DNA of 62,000 nt from Phoronis australis (lineage: Eukaryota; Phoronida; Phoronidae): contig NMRA01000475.1 of the NCBI GenBank assembly GCA_002633005.1, positions 1-62,000 of the forward strand, given 5' to 3'. Below are positions 36,161-49,800 of this stretch, in pieces; positions within the stretch are counted from its first letter, which is position 1; each line of letters opens with the position of its first letter. A program made the translations under genes and the position numbers. A model generated the notes under the pieces. The model was not told the origin of the DNA. It did no database searches and saw nothing but the letters and a program-made list of their open reading frames with translations.

Positions 36161-36222
36161 AGAGGGGGAGGGAGGGAGAGAGGGAGGCAGGCAGTGAGGC
36201 AGGGAGGAAGGGAGGGGGGGTA
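36161..36222 (+). repeat. Purine-rich GGGA/GGCA tract
   Basis: GAGGGGGAGGGAGGGAGAGA continuing to GGGAGGGGGGG. It has several G-runs of three or more, so G-quadruplex or triplex formation is possible on the plus strand. Confidence 0.8.
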
Positions 36223-38372
36223 GTTTTAAGGGTGGGCAAAGGCCGTCTCGTATTATACAGAGATAAGGAAAAGATCTACAACACTTTATTCAAAACACAT
36301 CGTTGAAATTTTTTAGCTACCAGTTTGAAACGAGCAATTGAATTCCATACCTGGTAATAGAGTTATTCGAGGATCCGGCACGAACGACGAACAACAAACT
36401 GAGTGTATTTTTCTACCTGAGGCTGTCTCAACCTATTGTCATTACACATCACGCACACGATTGCTTGGCTTCATAACAAACGAGAACAAAGGAAAATGCT
36501 TTTTGTGCTCATTTCGAGCGACACTCGTAACTGTTTCTTTTGTGTGCACTGGACAGGATATATTGACGTACCACGATTTTCAATAATATTAGTCTGCATA
36601 GGTTGAGGTTTGACGTGAGTCTGTTATGTTAGTGAGTTGATATTACCAAGGGGTTGACAATGCAAACAAACGTTACCCAAAGAATTAATCTTTCTCATAT
36701 GAAAATAACAAGTTTAACTTGTAGCCGTGAGAATAATTCATGAGATTTGTGTTAAACACGAAGTAATAAAGTTATTGGATGCGTCCGACTAAAGCTAACA
36801 GTGATTGTCATTCATTTTACTCCATAAGCCAACACAGCATGAGCGCCTTCTCAGTGATATCGGTGTTGATTTCCATCTACGCAAAGAAGCTATGTATGGT
36901 GCGATCACGTGCGTCGCTTGTAAAACATGGCGATATCTCGACGCCCCTGTGTGATGTTACATTTTTGCAAGGTTCCTGTGTTTACGGAACGCACACCGAC
37001 TCAGAACTTTCCGCGCATAGTTACCACAAGCGAATGTTTTTAATCAAGACATGGCGGTAGGAAGCTGGGAGGTCGGGGATTTTTGAAGTGCAAGTTTAGG
37101 CTAACTCACCAAATTTAACAATCAATTTCAGGTAAAAAGGCCACTGGCCCATATTACAAAGCATAACATAAAAGCAACTATATGCCCATGTGCAAAATAT
37201 TACAGTTTGACAATAGATTCTCGTCTTTTTCAGATTTTAATAAAAATACAAAGGTTTCTTAACTCTTTTTTACTGTTTGTTTTCATTATATTTACAAAAA
37301 TATCGTCGACTATATTTCTGATAGCAGGAAAGTATTTTTAGCGCAGATCATTATACATTAAGACACAAAAAAATGAATTTCAGTTTCAACTCAGTTAATT
37401 CACAACAAATGCACATCCTTTGTGAATGCAGTAGACGTTCTTCTACCTGCTGTTGACATTAAGCTGGATTGAGCATATCTGGATCAGACGAAGCTAGATA
37501 ACTGAATGAAGTTTTCAACATGAGATACATAATATTCTACAATTAATTAATTTTTTTAGCAATCGTGGGCGTGGCAAAGTGAATTAGACATATTTTGCCA
37601 ACCTGAAATACCCTCCAAGAAATTGCCGTTTCCGCGGTGAATTTTGACTCTGGTTAGTGAAATTCGGTCATCAGTTCTAAATCATTTACAGACCGCTGCA
37701 TATCGGGCAACCGTGTTTCAACAGGGGATTTTGAAAAGGTCCTAAGCAGTCTACTTGGTACTCCAAACCGCGCTCTTTCAAAGAGAACTTTCCCAACACT
37801 GGACCCTAATAAAGTGAATATTGGCCTTATGCCTCAAGAAAAAACATGAAATTATAACCGAAGTTTTCGAGAAGATGCTCCATCATCCGAATTCTAAAAT
37901 AATGAAGTTTCCCATATTTTACAAGACGTGGTAGAAGTTTCTTACGTTACTTTTACTCCACCTAGTGACTGCTTTGTGCAGTGTATCGTTTTGATGCTCT
38001 AGAAGGACAGAATCAAATCTTGAACGCGCCGGTAACGTGCTCAGGTCTATAAAGTGACTTTTCTCATGAGATTTTGTTGAAACACCCAGGTTTCTGATGA
38101 CCAACTCCCAGAGGGGTCAGTCTCAGAAACAGCAAAATCCGCACGCGGAGTGGGGGAATGGGGTGGGGTGTCAAATTGGCGACGGCCACTAAGGATGCGG
38201 AAGTGGTGGCGATCTGGAAACTGAAATTTGGGTAGGCCTACACGGAAGGGCGACAAACTTTTGACGAAGTTGTGTTAATTTGTGCCCCCCAATAATGTTC
38301 ACCCTCCTGAAGGACTGCAAAATATAGCATGGCATATCTAATAGTGTCGGGAACAAAAATCGCCGGGGTAAA

Positions 38373-38515
38373 GTTCAGTGATGAGAACCTCGCTAAAAAA
38401 CAAGTTTTCGTGAGATTACGTGAGATATTGCCGAGTATTTTAAATAAGAACACGATATTTTGGCTAGACTTAAGTTTTAGCGAGGTCCGAAGCGTTGATC
38501 CCAGCGTTACTGAAC
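38373..38515. mobile_element. MITE, CGTTCAGTAACGCTAGGACC family, copy 2
   Basis: Left arm GTTCAGTGATGAGAACCTCG then CTAAAA. Right arm TTTTAGCGAGGTCC, then GCGTTACTGAAC. The core GTGAGATTACGTGAGATATTG and TTTTGGCTAGA match the interior of the copy at 31008-31135 in inverse orientation. Confidence 0.8.
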
Positions 38516-41500
38516 TCTACCCAGGATTCAAAACTTAGACCAAGAGAGTGGCAAAATTGCCGCCTTGTCCATAACCTTACAATAAGCTCTATAGTCATGC
38601 ACGCCGACAACCACCACGAGGCCTTACGAACTTCAGGATATTTCCTGCGGTGTAGCAACAGATTCGGCCAAGACAAGTAGGGCAAAACTGAACCTTGCTT
38701 CTTCTCTCGCAAAAGGTTTAACCATTTCAGACGAAACATTACTTTTTAACGCGAGCAGTGTAAAAATGGCCAGTTGCCGATTTGGGCAACTGACCGGGCG
38801 AAGAACTGTTCGAAAAAAGTTTGAATACGGTTGTATTTGTTTGAGTTGCAAGGAATTAAGACATCAACGGCCTCTTGAGTGTCCCTCTGTGACTTTGATC
38901 GTTTAACCAGTGTGAGGCATCGCCGCCGGACTAAAGCCTCCGGCGTGTGGAGGGCCTATGGGTTGGCAACCGTTTCTACTGCGTTCAGCTGAGACGGAGG
39001 TACTGTCTACGACCATTTATGTTATTGTAACTGGGCTACATTTTTATTGACTTCCTAACTCGTAAATTTATCTGATTACAAAGATCTTTGAAGGGTTTTC
39101 CTTGGCCGGGGTTTCTCGGACAACTGTCAAACGCAGCACGTTTATGTTAACCGGATTTTTACGGAGCAAATGCAATATGAAATTTAAACATAGAACGATG
39201 TTGTACCCTTGAAAACATATCAATTTGTAATCCGAAGTTATACAACTGCAGTTTTATCTTGCTCAAAGGCTTTTAGATGACGATTTTCATATTAACCAGA
39301 TCTCAGTTTCTTGGTACTCTCCAATCGGTATGTCCTTTCACTAAATTATTTCGATGTTCTCCGCTGCAGCCACATTTTCAAATCTGCCTTTTTCTCTAAA
39401 GTTTAGTTTTTCGACGGTCAAAGGCAGCTTCATAATCGCTTTAGATAAAAATAAAAATATTGAGAGTCAAACATTGATTTCTGCACATTTTGAGAGGTTT
39501 ATATTGTTCATTTCCATATCATGAGAGGATAGAAAATTTATGCAGGTATTTGGACGCTATGACACTGAAGCGAGTATGACACAACGAAACAAAACGGGCA
39601 TGCTAAACATACAACTTTATTTGTGAAACGTTTGAAACAGTTCGGAGACAACTGAACAGTCAACTCACAACATATTTGTATTCCGTTTAAATACACAGTC
39701 GCAGCGAAAACGTACACTTAGATGTTTTGGGATGCCAAAGCTACAATGTTGGCTTTTTCAACTCGTCACGGGCGATCAACTACACTATCCTATTCAGCGC
39801 ACGTTTTCGCATCAACTGCATTCCATAGACGATCAGCATAACATGTAAAATCCCCGTCACATGTATATATAAATATATATACATATAAGTATATTTCAGT
39901 AAAAAAATGAAATCTTCAAGCTAGCATAGAAGAATTTTCTTTCAGGGAACAATGCAAATAAATTGTGAAGGAAACAAGCTTCACCAGACACAGTGTCATA
40001 AAAAGGCTCAGCGTTTCTCTAAACTCAACGTCCGGCCTGTGTGTATTTGAATGAAGCATACAGGAATTACTCAACTGTTGGCGCGAGTACCGGCGTTCAA
40101 ATACAAGCAGGTAGGCCAATGATGACTTTCTTTCCCCCGTCCAAAAAAAGGAACCATTGCTAAACCCTTGAGTCAGGTTTCTAGCTCATCAGCTCGGTTT
40201 CAACTATATATTAATAAAGCATAAAAATGGTTCCAGGTGATCAGTGCAATGGGCCCACGTGCACGCCCTGCGCACTTCTGGTACAACGTATACCAGACCG
40301 CCTGGAACTATATATTATATATTTTAGAAGCAGCTTCAGGTTTTAGGATGTATACATCTACCATTTTTAGGTTTATAATAGCTACTAGAAAAACACGCTG
40401 AGGTGAGGTCTTGAGTTTGTCTAGTTGTCCTCTTGGACTGGGTGTTGGTTGCAGTGAATTCCGGACACTGCCGAGGTCCGATAAGGTATTTCTGCACACT
40501 ACGAATATTCAGCGGAGGTCTGGCTTGGTGTTTTTGCAATAACCAGACACTCTCTCAATGTCCATTTCTCAACGCTATTCTTAAATAAAACTACTGTACC
40601 AAAATTCTTTGATGGTGCTGCTTGGGAAAGACATCAGTCAAATTAATAAACATAGCAGTAGCACAAAAACTGAAACATTTGATTTCGTCTGGGCAAACAA
40701 AATTGCTAATAAGCAATCATTGAAACAAAGAACAGCATACAGAGGCTAGAGCTAAGTATCACAGTTAAAAGTTATTAATAACGGTGCAACAAGTAGTACA
40801 GAACATCACATCACTTGCATACAAAGCAGTCAAACTTGAACAGTATTTAATGACACCGACTCAGGGTAACATTCGATTACCAACCTTGATAAGTTGATAT
40901 CATATCTAGAAATAAATAACAACTTGGCACAAGACATAGCCCTTCATGCATAAGTGGAATATTTTAAGGTTATCTCAAACCTTATTTAGTGGCCTCCATT
41001 CTAAATGTATATCAAAAAACCCAGGCTTTGTCAACCAGTAAAAGTATATATTTTCTGAAAGAAAAAAGATCAGGGATGACAAAAACTATGTTTTATATTT
41101 ATGTGCTATTATTGTTATGACCTTAATACCTTTTGTTAAGCCAAAATTTCATTTTTAAGAGAGGTACATTCATAGCAAAATAACCCCATGGTTGATTCTA
41201 AAGAAACATTTTTTAAAAGAAAATTTCACCAGATACCTAAAAAATGCTGTTAGGTATTTTTAATTATGTCTTTTAGTTTGGTTTCTAAGACAAATTAACT
41301 CACAAAACGTAAGGTATTTTTGAAAAATAGCAGTCGCAATCGTCTTTGTTTTATTACACAAAAAGTAGACCTTTGCATAAAAATCCCAACAGCTTTTTGA
41401 GATTGATGAATAAATATTAAGTTTGAAAAGTTCAGCGAAATCCACCAAGCCATTTTCGAAAACTCCTGTTCTTGAGTTGAATTAAGTCGATTTACCAAGC

Positions 41501-42947
41501 GGAGAAAAACCCGAGGGAAAAGCCATTTAAGATGTGAGATGTGAATATCTGAAGGTATTGGGTTAATTATTTGGCAAAAGCTTCTTTTCGGTCAACATAA
41601 CCTAAAAACGCCTTTAACAAGTTTGCTATTTCAACATTCACTGCAATATCAACTGAATTTGCAGTGCATAATTAACTTCATTAGCACTAAAACGTTTTAA
41701 TTTTGTACATGAGGTTTCATATACCTGGTGTAAACTAGGTCAGAAGGCAGAGCCAGCAGTAAGTAGGCCAACAGTTCAATGTATTCACACCACGTTCAGG
41801 GGAGAATGATATCAAGAAACCAAGTTCAAAATCCACAATAAAAATTGAGTTGGTGGTTAAAGCCCGCTGTGAGCACGAGATCAAAACAGCAAAATGTCAA
41901 ATTACCTATCAAATTTGAATTTTGGGGAGGATTTATCGTTTTTAACAACTTGCAGTGTCAATGAACACTGTCACAAAGGCCTTTCAGCGATTGGCACTCT
42001 GTGCATTTAGTTCTCAACCATCGAATGCATGCAGACCTACAACTCCCTCCCAATAAAAACTACCTTTACCTCGTTTTCGGGGGACTGGTGAATGAAAAGA
42101 CTGAGGGTACATACAAAATGGCTCTATGCCTGGCGCCAAGACATTCACTTTGAGTGACAGTCCTGTAACCTTTGACCTCGGATAAGTAGTTATGGTAATA
42201 ATAAATTTCGTAGCTGTTGAAAGTAGTTGCACTACATCTTTTTCTTCCTGTCACATGGTATATATTTCGCTTTTGAAGTTCCCGGAGGTATTTTGCTAGA
42301 CACCTGAAATATTGTAAAAACAGCCAATTTTTGTGAATAAAGTTTGAGATATCATTAAATACAATTCCCAACAATGTTTTGGAGAACAATGCATAAAGCG
42401 TTGTATCTGAAATTTGATATAAATGCAATCAGCCCTCTTACATGGCCTTATGCTATGAAGTTTCAATAAAGTCTAATGGCTAACAACTTGGCACGAGACA
42501 TTAATGGAGACATGCACCTGCGACCATAATATCAAACAGAAAATAAACATCTTCAAAACACACAATTTTACTGAATAACTTACACTAAGAAAAAACAAGA
42601 AGGGACAAAACAATTCGCGAAAAAGACAAAAAGACATACCCTGATTTATAACCCACCAACCTATATCAAATCATTTGTCATGTACTTCCAAATTGTTCAC
42701 AAACAACAGTTTACAAAGAAACCAGTACCTTAACTGTACAAACCAGTACCTTAACTGTACAAACCAGCTAGCTACAGTATTTTACAAACAAAAATCAAAA
42801 AGTACTGACGGCAAAAACCACATTGAGATCACTCAAAAGAAGACTTATTGGCAATTCACAATTCTCCTACACACTATTTGCTCAAAAATATATTTCTATC
42901 AAGTTAAAAATCACAGATCGATTGACAACTAGATGTGTACCATCATC

Positions 42948-43904
42948 TCAGCTAACTGCCGACTTTGCCAAGTCTTTTGCACCAGTCTCCGCTGAGAGCT
43001 TTATTTCTTCCATGGCAGTTGCCGTTTCCGCGACCCACGACTCTATACGATCATTGTTCACAGCTTTACTCTTCTGACACCCGAGGGCGACACCGTTCAT
43101 GGTGGACACTGCTTCCTCCAGACTTTGCTTTACAGTTCTCTCAGCCAGAGTGCTTACCTCGCCAAGTGTCTTTGACGAGTGTGTTGACAACACCTCCGTT
43201 GTGCTCAGCTCAGCTGTTCGACTCGAATGCTGTGAAAGTATCTCAGAGCTAAGATCCAATGAAGCTGAGTGGATTGAGTCAATGTGTGGTAACTCCTCGG
43301 TGCCCGAGTCTGTGTGAGTTTCCACAAATTTCATGGTCCTGTCTTTAAACCGGGATTCCTCGCTGCGGGTTTCACCCCATGATGACTTTCCAGGTGGGTC
43401 ATTCATGTCTTCTGTGTCAGCCTCATGGCCCTCATCTATGTCATGCATAAATGAAGCTTTGTCCGGTGACGTCTCTCGACTGTCCACAGAAATGTCAGAG
43501 CCAGCGCTCTCGCGTGGTGATGTGGCCACTCCACCACCAGTGTCCTCACAGCTACCATGTATTTCTACACTGTCTTGCACCAATTCGGCAGCGTCGACTG
43601 CCGTATGACCCGTGTATGAGTTCTGCAGTGTAGCCCCGCCCACTTCATTACCTTTGCTATCCGTCTCGGGCTCTGAGTGGGGATAGTTCTCACTTATTGG
43701 CTCTGACAGGATACTGCTGCTGAAGGAGATGGCGCTACTTGCCGACGGTGTTCGTGAGTGTCCCATGTGCGCGAGCATCATAGAGCTGCTGGACGAACGA
43801 CCCATGTAGTTGTTGTCTTGCGACTCCTTTTCCAAGATGGCCACCATGTCTTTGTAGGCCTGGCGGGCTTTAACAGTCAACTCCATCAGTTTCTTGAAGT
43901 GCTC
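42948..43904 (-). CDS. SECISBP2L: SECISBP2L, last coding exon with Ser-rich tail
   Basis: Acceptor GTGTGTTTGCAG, 318 codons and a TGA. Begins EHFKKLMELTVKARQAYKDM, which aligns with the end of the human RNA-binding region (KMVELTVAARQAYKTM). About 290 residues of Ser/Thr/Glu-rich tail follow, with repeated SSK and LSTTEVLSTHSS-like patterns, ending in a helix-prone segment (ESWVAETATAMEEIKLSAET). The tail is longer than in mammalian SECISBP2. Confidence 0.95.
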   Translation of the reverse strand, partial: EHFKKLMELTVKARQAYKDMVAILEKESQDNNYMGRSSSSSMMLAHMGHSRTPSASSAISFSSSILSEPISENYPHSEPETDSKGNEVGGATLQNSYTGHTAVDAAELVQDSVEIHGSCEDTGGGVATSPRESAGSDISVDSRETSPDKASFMHDIDEGHEADTEDMNDPPGKSSWGETRSEESRFKDRTMKFVETHTDSGTEELPHIDSIHSASLDLSSEILSQHSSRTAELSTTEVLSTHSSKTLGEVSTLAERTVKQSLEEAVSTMNGVALGCQKSKAVNNDRIESWVAETATAMEEIKLSAETGAKDLAKSAVS

Positions 43905-46784
43905 CTGCAAACACACTCACATGTAATACATCGACGGTCAAGTAACTTTTTCAATGATCAATTCATAATCATCTAGTATACATGTACATGAACACAGTGA
44001 TGAGAATCCATTAGTGGCCAGATTTCACGATGAGGAGAAATGCAAAGTCTACTAAAAAATAAATCACCACGATGCCTCTCTTTTGTATTAATCCATTAAC
44101 TGAGAAACGGAAACAAACCATACCATCGTTGTTAAATTGCTCTCCTAATTTCTGTACCTCTGTCAAAAAAATTCAGTACGCTGTGAATATCATATATGCA
44201 CGTATTCAGGCTCACATCCGAAATAATGCCTGGAATATTGCTCAGGTATTTATATATAGTCACATGTGCCTATATTCCACTCCCAGTTAGGGGCAGCAAC
44301 GAAACATGTGTGCAAACGTTAATCAGGGTGTTTCACTTTTTTCATTTTAGTCCAGTTTAGCTACTTTTCGTTAATATTCCAGATATGGGCGTAGGTCCAC
44401 ACCGCGACGCATGGGCCTAAATACACGCATGTACGGCAATTCAACCAGATTCGAACTGACCAGACGTTCTATTCATGATGATTGAGAGTTATGGCGCATG
44501 AATATAACAACAATGGAGCAACATTTTCCAACCATGGACGTTTTTAATGTTCTTCATACTAAGATTTTGTATTTTTCATATTGTGATAAGTTACACAAGT
44601 AAGCTCAGCAGAACTGTGTATGAATAATAACAGCTCAGCAGAACTGTGTATGAATAGTAACAGCTCAGCAGAACTGTGTATGAATAGTAACAGCTCAGCA
44701 GAACTGTGTATGAATAATAACAGCTGTAGCCTAAGTTACATCCTCCACACACACACACACACACTTGTTACTAAAAAACACAGAGTGTATTTCAATAGAT
44801 TATGTATTCTTCATTATATGATTATGACCTGACATTGTTGGACAGCAAATGATAATTAGAAACACTTTTGCAGGCAGCCATGACACCTAGGTTACAACGT
44901 CGTTGCATTCACCTACCTCAGCACCGTCAAAGTTAAAGATACCGGCCACACTGACCGGAACTAGCTTGGCACAGGCGCGGCCCAGAGCCCGCCGCCCCAG
45001 GGCAAACACAAATGGAATATTCTGCTCTGAGCACAAGTAAATGATGTTATTCAGAGCTTCATCCAATCCGCCTAAAATGAACAAAGGATATTAGCACCTA
45101 CATTTCTGTGACATCAACTCGTTTAGAATTCAACCTGAACTCTAGTTTCTCCCAGCAAACAAAGGGGGTGGCCACTGTTTTTGCTTCTGAGGATGTTTTA
45201 ATAAATGCTGAAACATGTCAAGCCAATTTAAATCCATCGTTGTTTCCATCAACATATGCTGCTACTTGCTATCATGGAGAAAATAAAGGAAGCTACTACA
45301 ATGTTAACCTATAATAACAGCGACACAAAATCAGGTCCCTCGGTCACCTTTGAAGAATGGTGCCTGTGCATTTTGACAGATTTTTTCCCAAAGAAGGAAA
45401 ATTCCTACCCTCTTATGAGAACTCTCAACAATTCCATGAATATGCATTTTGCAATGTGGATGTATGTGATAGATATCAATTACTTCAACTTCAGCTGTGT
45501 CAGAGAAGCAAGCATGAGGTATGTAAACCCCTTTGTTACTGAGGGTCACAATTCTTATAACAAGAACAACGCAGAGCGTTGAAATGCACCCATGACTGCA
45601 ACACAACGTATGTGCTTCTATAGGTGTTTTTAGTACCATAAAAATGGCCATTAGATGGCGCACAATACGTCGAACCCGTCTGAAATTGGGAAGGTGTCAT
45701 CGTCTCTATAATAAAAGACTATTTCCAAAATTTCATGAAAATCTGCCAGAGGCAGACATAAAAAGACGAATTGTCATTAGGAGGCATAGTGGTAGTTGAA
45801 TCCATTCATCTGCAGTAAAGTTAATAGGAATACACTTGCCAAATTGTGATCTTGCAAGGGGTTAGTTAGATACTGTCACACATGTGAAAAATGTGACCAT
45901 AGTAGATGGACCCATCTGAAAATTCATGCCAGTCATGCTCTTGTCAGTAGGAACACATCTGCCAGTTCTGGTAACAATTCTCTGAGTGGTTTGGTGGATA
46001 CAGAAGAAGAGGGCAAAAAACAGACAGAATCAAAATGGTCACTAGGTGGTGCAGAATATGTCGAATCCATCCAAAAATGGAAAAAAGCCGTCGTCTTCAT
46101 AAAAGAAACTTCATGACAAAACATCATAGGGCTCCAAAGATACAGAGGCAAAGGTAAAAAAATAAAATTACCACAAGGGGGTACAGAGGTAGTCATAGAA
46201 GTTCAAAAAATTGTGAGCAGTCATTGTCACATTTATAGGAAAACACAGATACATCCTGCAAAGGAATTAGGAGCTACAGCCATGGTCACAAAAACAAAAT
46301 CACCACAAGGGGGCGCAAATCCAGTCGAAAATCAACGTCAGCCATGGTCTTCTCATCAGGAACACAACAACTCAAAATGATTCTTTAAGCTGTTTTGCGG
46401 ACAGAGGCAGAGCAGGCAGACGCTATAAAACGAACTCGAAATGATTAAAAATGGCCACTAGATGGCGCAGAATGTGGAATCCATCTAAGGCATCATTGTC
46501 CCCTTAATAAAAACCTATATGCCAACTAAACTTGTTCCACAATTTAGAATTTTGTAAGAGATAACACAAACTCATATCGGTACGACCAGGAGACTCACTC
46601 ACCTTTAGACTGGATTCTCTCCAAGTTGGGAGATATTATGACACACTTGATCTTCTTTAATTTGAGGTGCTTCGTGACTTCGCGCAGTCCCAGAACTATA
46701 CGACGTTTAGATTTAGCCTACAAAGTTGCAGTGACAATTAGGCGAGCCAACAACAATAACAACAGTAACAACAGTAACAACAGT

Positions 46785-46830
<46 letters not shown>

Positions 46831-49800
46831 GAATAGTCAAATGTAATCACTGATAAGCTAGATTCAGAAATTAAGTTTATAAATTAATTATAGAAAGGAG
46901 ACATAGTCGTGTACATAACATTCATTAAGGGCAGCTAGTCACTTAATCAGTTAACGTCGAAATTGGTCAGATGTTTTACACTCTAATTTCAATATGTTAT
47001 GCCGTGACAAGCCAACGTGCAAAGCCTCATCTCGAGCAATAATGAACTATCAATTATTTCCAAGCCCTCAAACCACCCCAAACATTTTTAATCAAAAGTA
47101 ATTAGTGCAAGTGAACAACCATTACGAAATTAAAGTAAAAAATGTAATATATTTCTGTTGACTACTTTAACATATATTGATAATTTGGTTATCAGTGACC
47201 AAAGTGTTCTAAACATTATCTATTGGTAATTAGGTATCCCACTTAAGTGTTTTACACATTGTAAAACAAAGATTATTAACTGTAGCTAAATGCCAAAATT
47301 TCTCTTAAAATTCATTATACATTTTTGGTATGAAAAACGCATGTCACAAATGTACTGTTTATGCCATGTACCATTTGTATTGTGACATGGCACAACTGAA
47401 AAAATCTCACATGGAAGATTCAAATGTCACATATGTGAGAATGCATAGTTCCATGTGAGAAATGTCATTTGTCACATGGAACGTAAGTTTTTGAAAGTTA
47501 ATTACAATAGTTTAAAAAATCATTGTGGCAAAGTAAATATTGAAATGAAATCACAATTAAAAAACTGTCTATTGTACCCACTGTCAATTGAATTGAGCAA
47601 ACCATTTTTTGTAAAAACTTTGTGAAAATCTCATATTATTTTGGAATGCGTTTCAAGTAATTACACTGAACACAGACATCTCCTTGACAACAACACCTTT
47701 TTTGTTAGAACCACTAAGTGAATATCAATAAAACCTCACCTTGGCAGGGTCTTTGAAGAATAAGCGGTCTTGGAAACGAACTAGTTCTTGTAGTAACAGC
47801 GTGCAGCAGCTATCAATGTCCTTGTCCAGAATCTGATTGCAATATCTGCAAGAATCAAGCCCAACAATCATCAACTGTTTCTTTGTCTGTAACTGCACAC
47901 ATTATAGCCAGATTAGTGGAAGCTGTACATACCATTCCATCAAGCACGTAAACAAGAAAACATACTAGCTTCCTAAGACCAAAAAGGAAACTTGATTCTA
48001 AAAACGGCTGCAGTAAGTACAGCATTTGCTGTAACATGAAATAAGGAAGACGGACTCAGCCAAATAAGGCCAAAAGTATTCAGACAAAATGACCCTGAAT
48101 TCCCCCCATCAGGAAGATTGAGTGAATGCCGAATTCACCAACAGAATAGTCTTCCCACATGACCGAGAATGACAGAGAATTAACAGGAAAGTTAGTAAGG
48201 TGGCTAAGTCATACTGTAATTAGAATTTTGCCGCCCTTATAGTTATTACAAGTATCTTTAGTCATCACGAAAGGAAAACTGTATTTAGTCTGATTACTTT
48301 TGCCTTATTCTGTAAACTGCTGCTGCTGTATGTTGGATTTCTTTTGATTTGGTGCAGGTAGGTGCTTGACAAAAGACAGGCAATTGCTGAGTACAAGGCA
48401 AACCTTCGCCTGGAAGCTCACAGTCCATAACATAGAAAGACGATCAAATAGTTTGGCCATTTGCCCCATCCATTAGCAAAGTGTATTCTGTTCAGTTTAC
48501 TTTGAGTTTTTAATCTTTTAGTTTGAATATTGCCAAACAAGCATTGCTGTTATGGGAAATGTAATTCAGATTTGTGCTACAATATGTCCCATCGCGTTTT
48601 GTACTAATTTCATTCTGTGTATTTTAATCGGGCGATAGGTGAAATAGTTTTCACCTCATCAAAAATACATTCTGTACTTAAAACTGTCACTTAAAAGTGC
48701 TTACTTTCTTCAGTCATCCTTTCTGCTTCTAAACATATCTTCAAAGAAGCATAGCTATGAGAATTCAGGTGACTTTGGCAAAGAATTCCAACTCCTCTAT
48801 TAAGTTAACGTTAACTTTTTCACCGCGCACACGATAACCACAAAGTATTTCAACTGGGTCAGGTGAGTATGAGTCAAAGGCTAGCGCGAGACTGAGGGAA
48901 GCATGTGACCTGGCGCGTGACACTTGCAAAATAGCATGGGAAGATATCAAGTAAAATTTCTAAGATTTGTGTCCCTTGGACTTATTGTTCGTCAACAGGC
49001 GTGATTTCACGTAACTTCCTCAAAATGGCGCCCGGTGAGAGTAACTTGAGTGAACTGCGAGATTTTCATGGATATATTCAAGTTATTTGTTGACTAAATT
49101 GTATCCAGAGTCATGGTATGTGTTAATTATAACACCATGTGCTATATGCATGTTTGATTTGATTTTGTTTGCTGTATTTTAAAATGAGTGACTTTTTATA
49201 AGGATATACTATCGCCCCTGTATGCCAGTGACATTCATGCCTAGTACGGTCGAGTTCCAATTTGGAGTCCGTCCACATCTTTGCAGAACATAACAAGTTC
49301 ATCTTTTCTTCGTCCCTTCACAGTTATTTCACATCCATCTACCATCTCTTAAGTTGTGTTAACATTTTAAGCGTAAAATTCTCCATAAGAACTCCAGAAA
49401 GATTTAGCGTGTGTAGCAAAGACTCGGGGCAAAACAAGGGCAATATGGCAGGCTTTGTCCTACTTCAGGTGATGTCACATTGAACAACTGGAAACTCGCA
49501 AGTAAGCTATTTATAAAATACTACACATCAGACGTTCACATTTTCCTCTTGCTGTAGTGATACGGCATGCGTTTGACGAAACAAGTTGATGGTTCAAACG
49601 ATTGAGGCAATGTGGAGACAACGTTAAATAGAAGCTCAAAATTCATTTGATGATGCAGGTGAAACAGTTGTCCTATTTAAACAAATGCCTGCATTCAGAA
49701 AGTTACGCGACACCCTTGTTCACGAATGCCCCAATACAAGTGAACAGCCTTCTCACTCTAGTTAGGGAATAATAACTAAGAGGACCTGTCTCTTCATTTG

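Larger units (their letters stand above)
35290..42947. other. Intergenic DNA between SNCAIP and SECISBP2L
   Basis: No gene recognised. Holds the purine-rich tract at 36161, the MITE at 38373, an AT-rich patch at about 39860-39895, a hairpin-like GGTTCCAGG...CCTGGAAC pair at about 40229-40312, and a short tandem of ACCAGTACCTTAACTGTACA near 42720-42765. The right part probably includes the SECISBP2L 3' UTR, whose poly(A) site I could not fix. Confidence 0.5.

Noticed and set aside
42965-43976. Several plus-strand frames opposite the last SECISBP2L exon
   Set aside because: Antisense shadows of the Ser-rich coding sequence.
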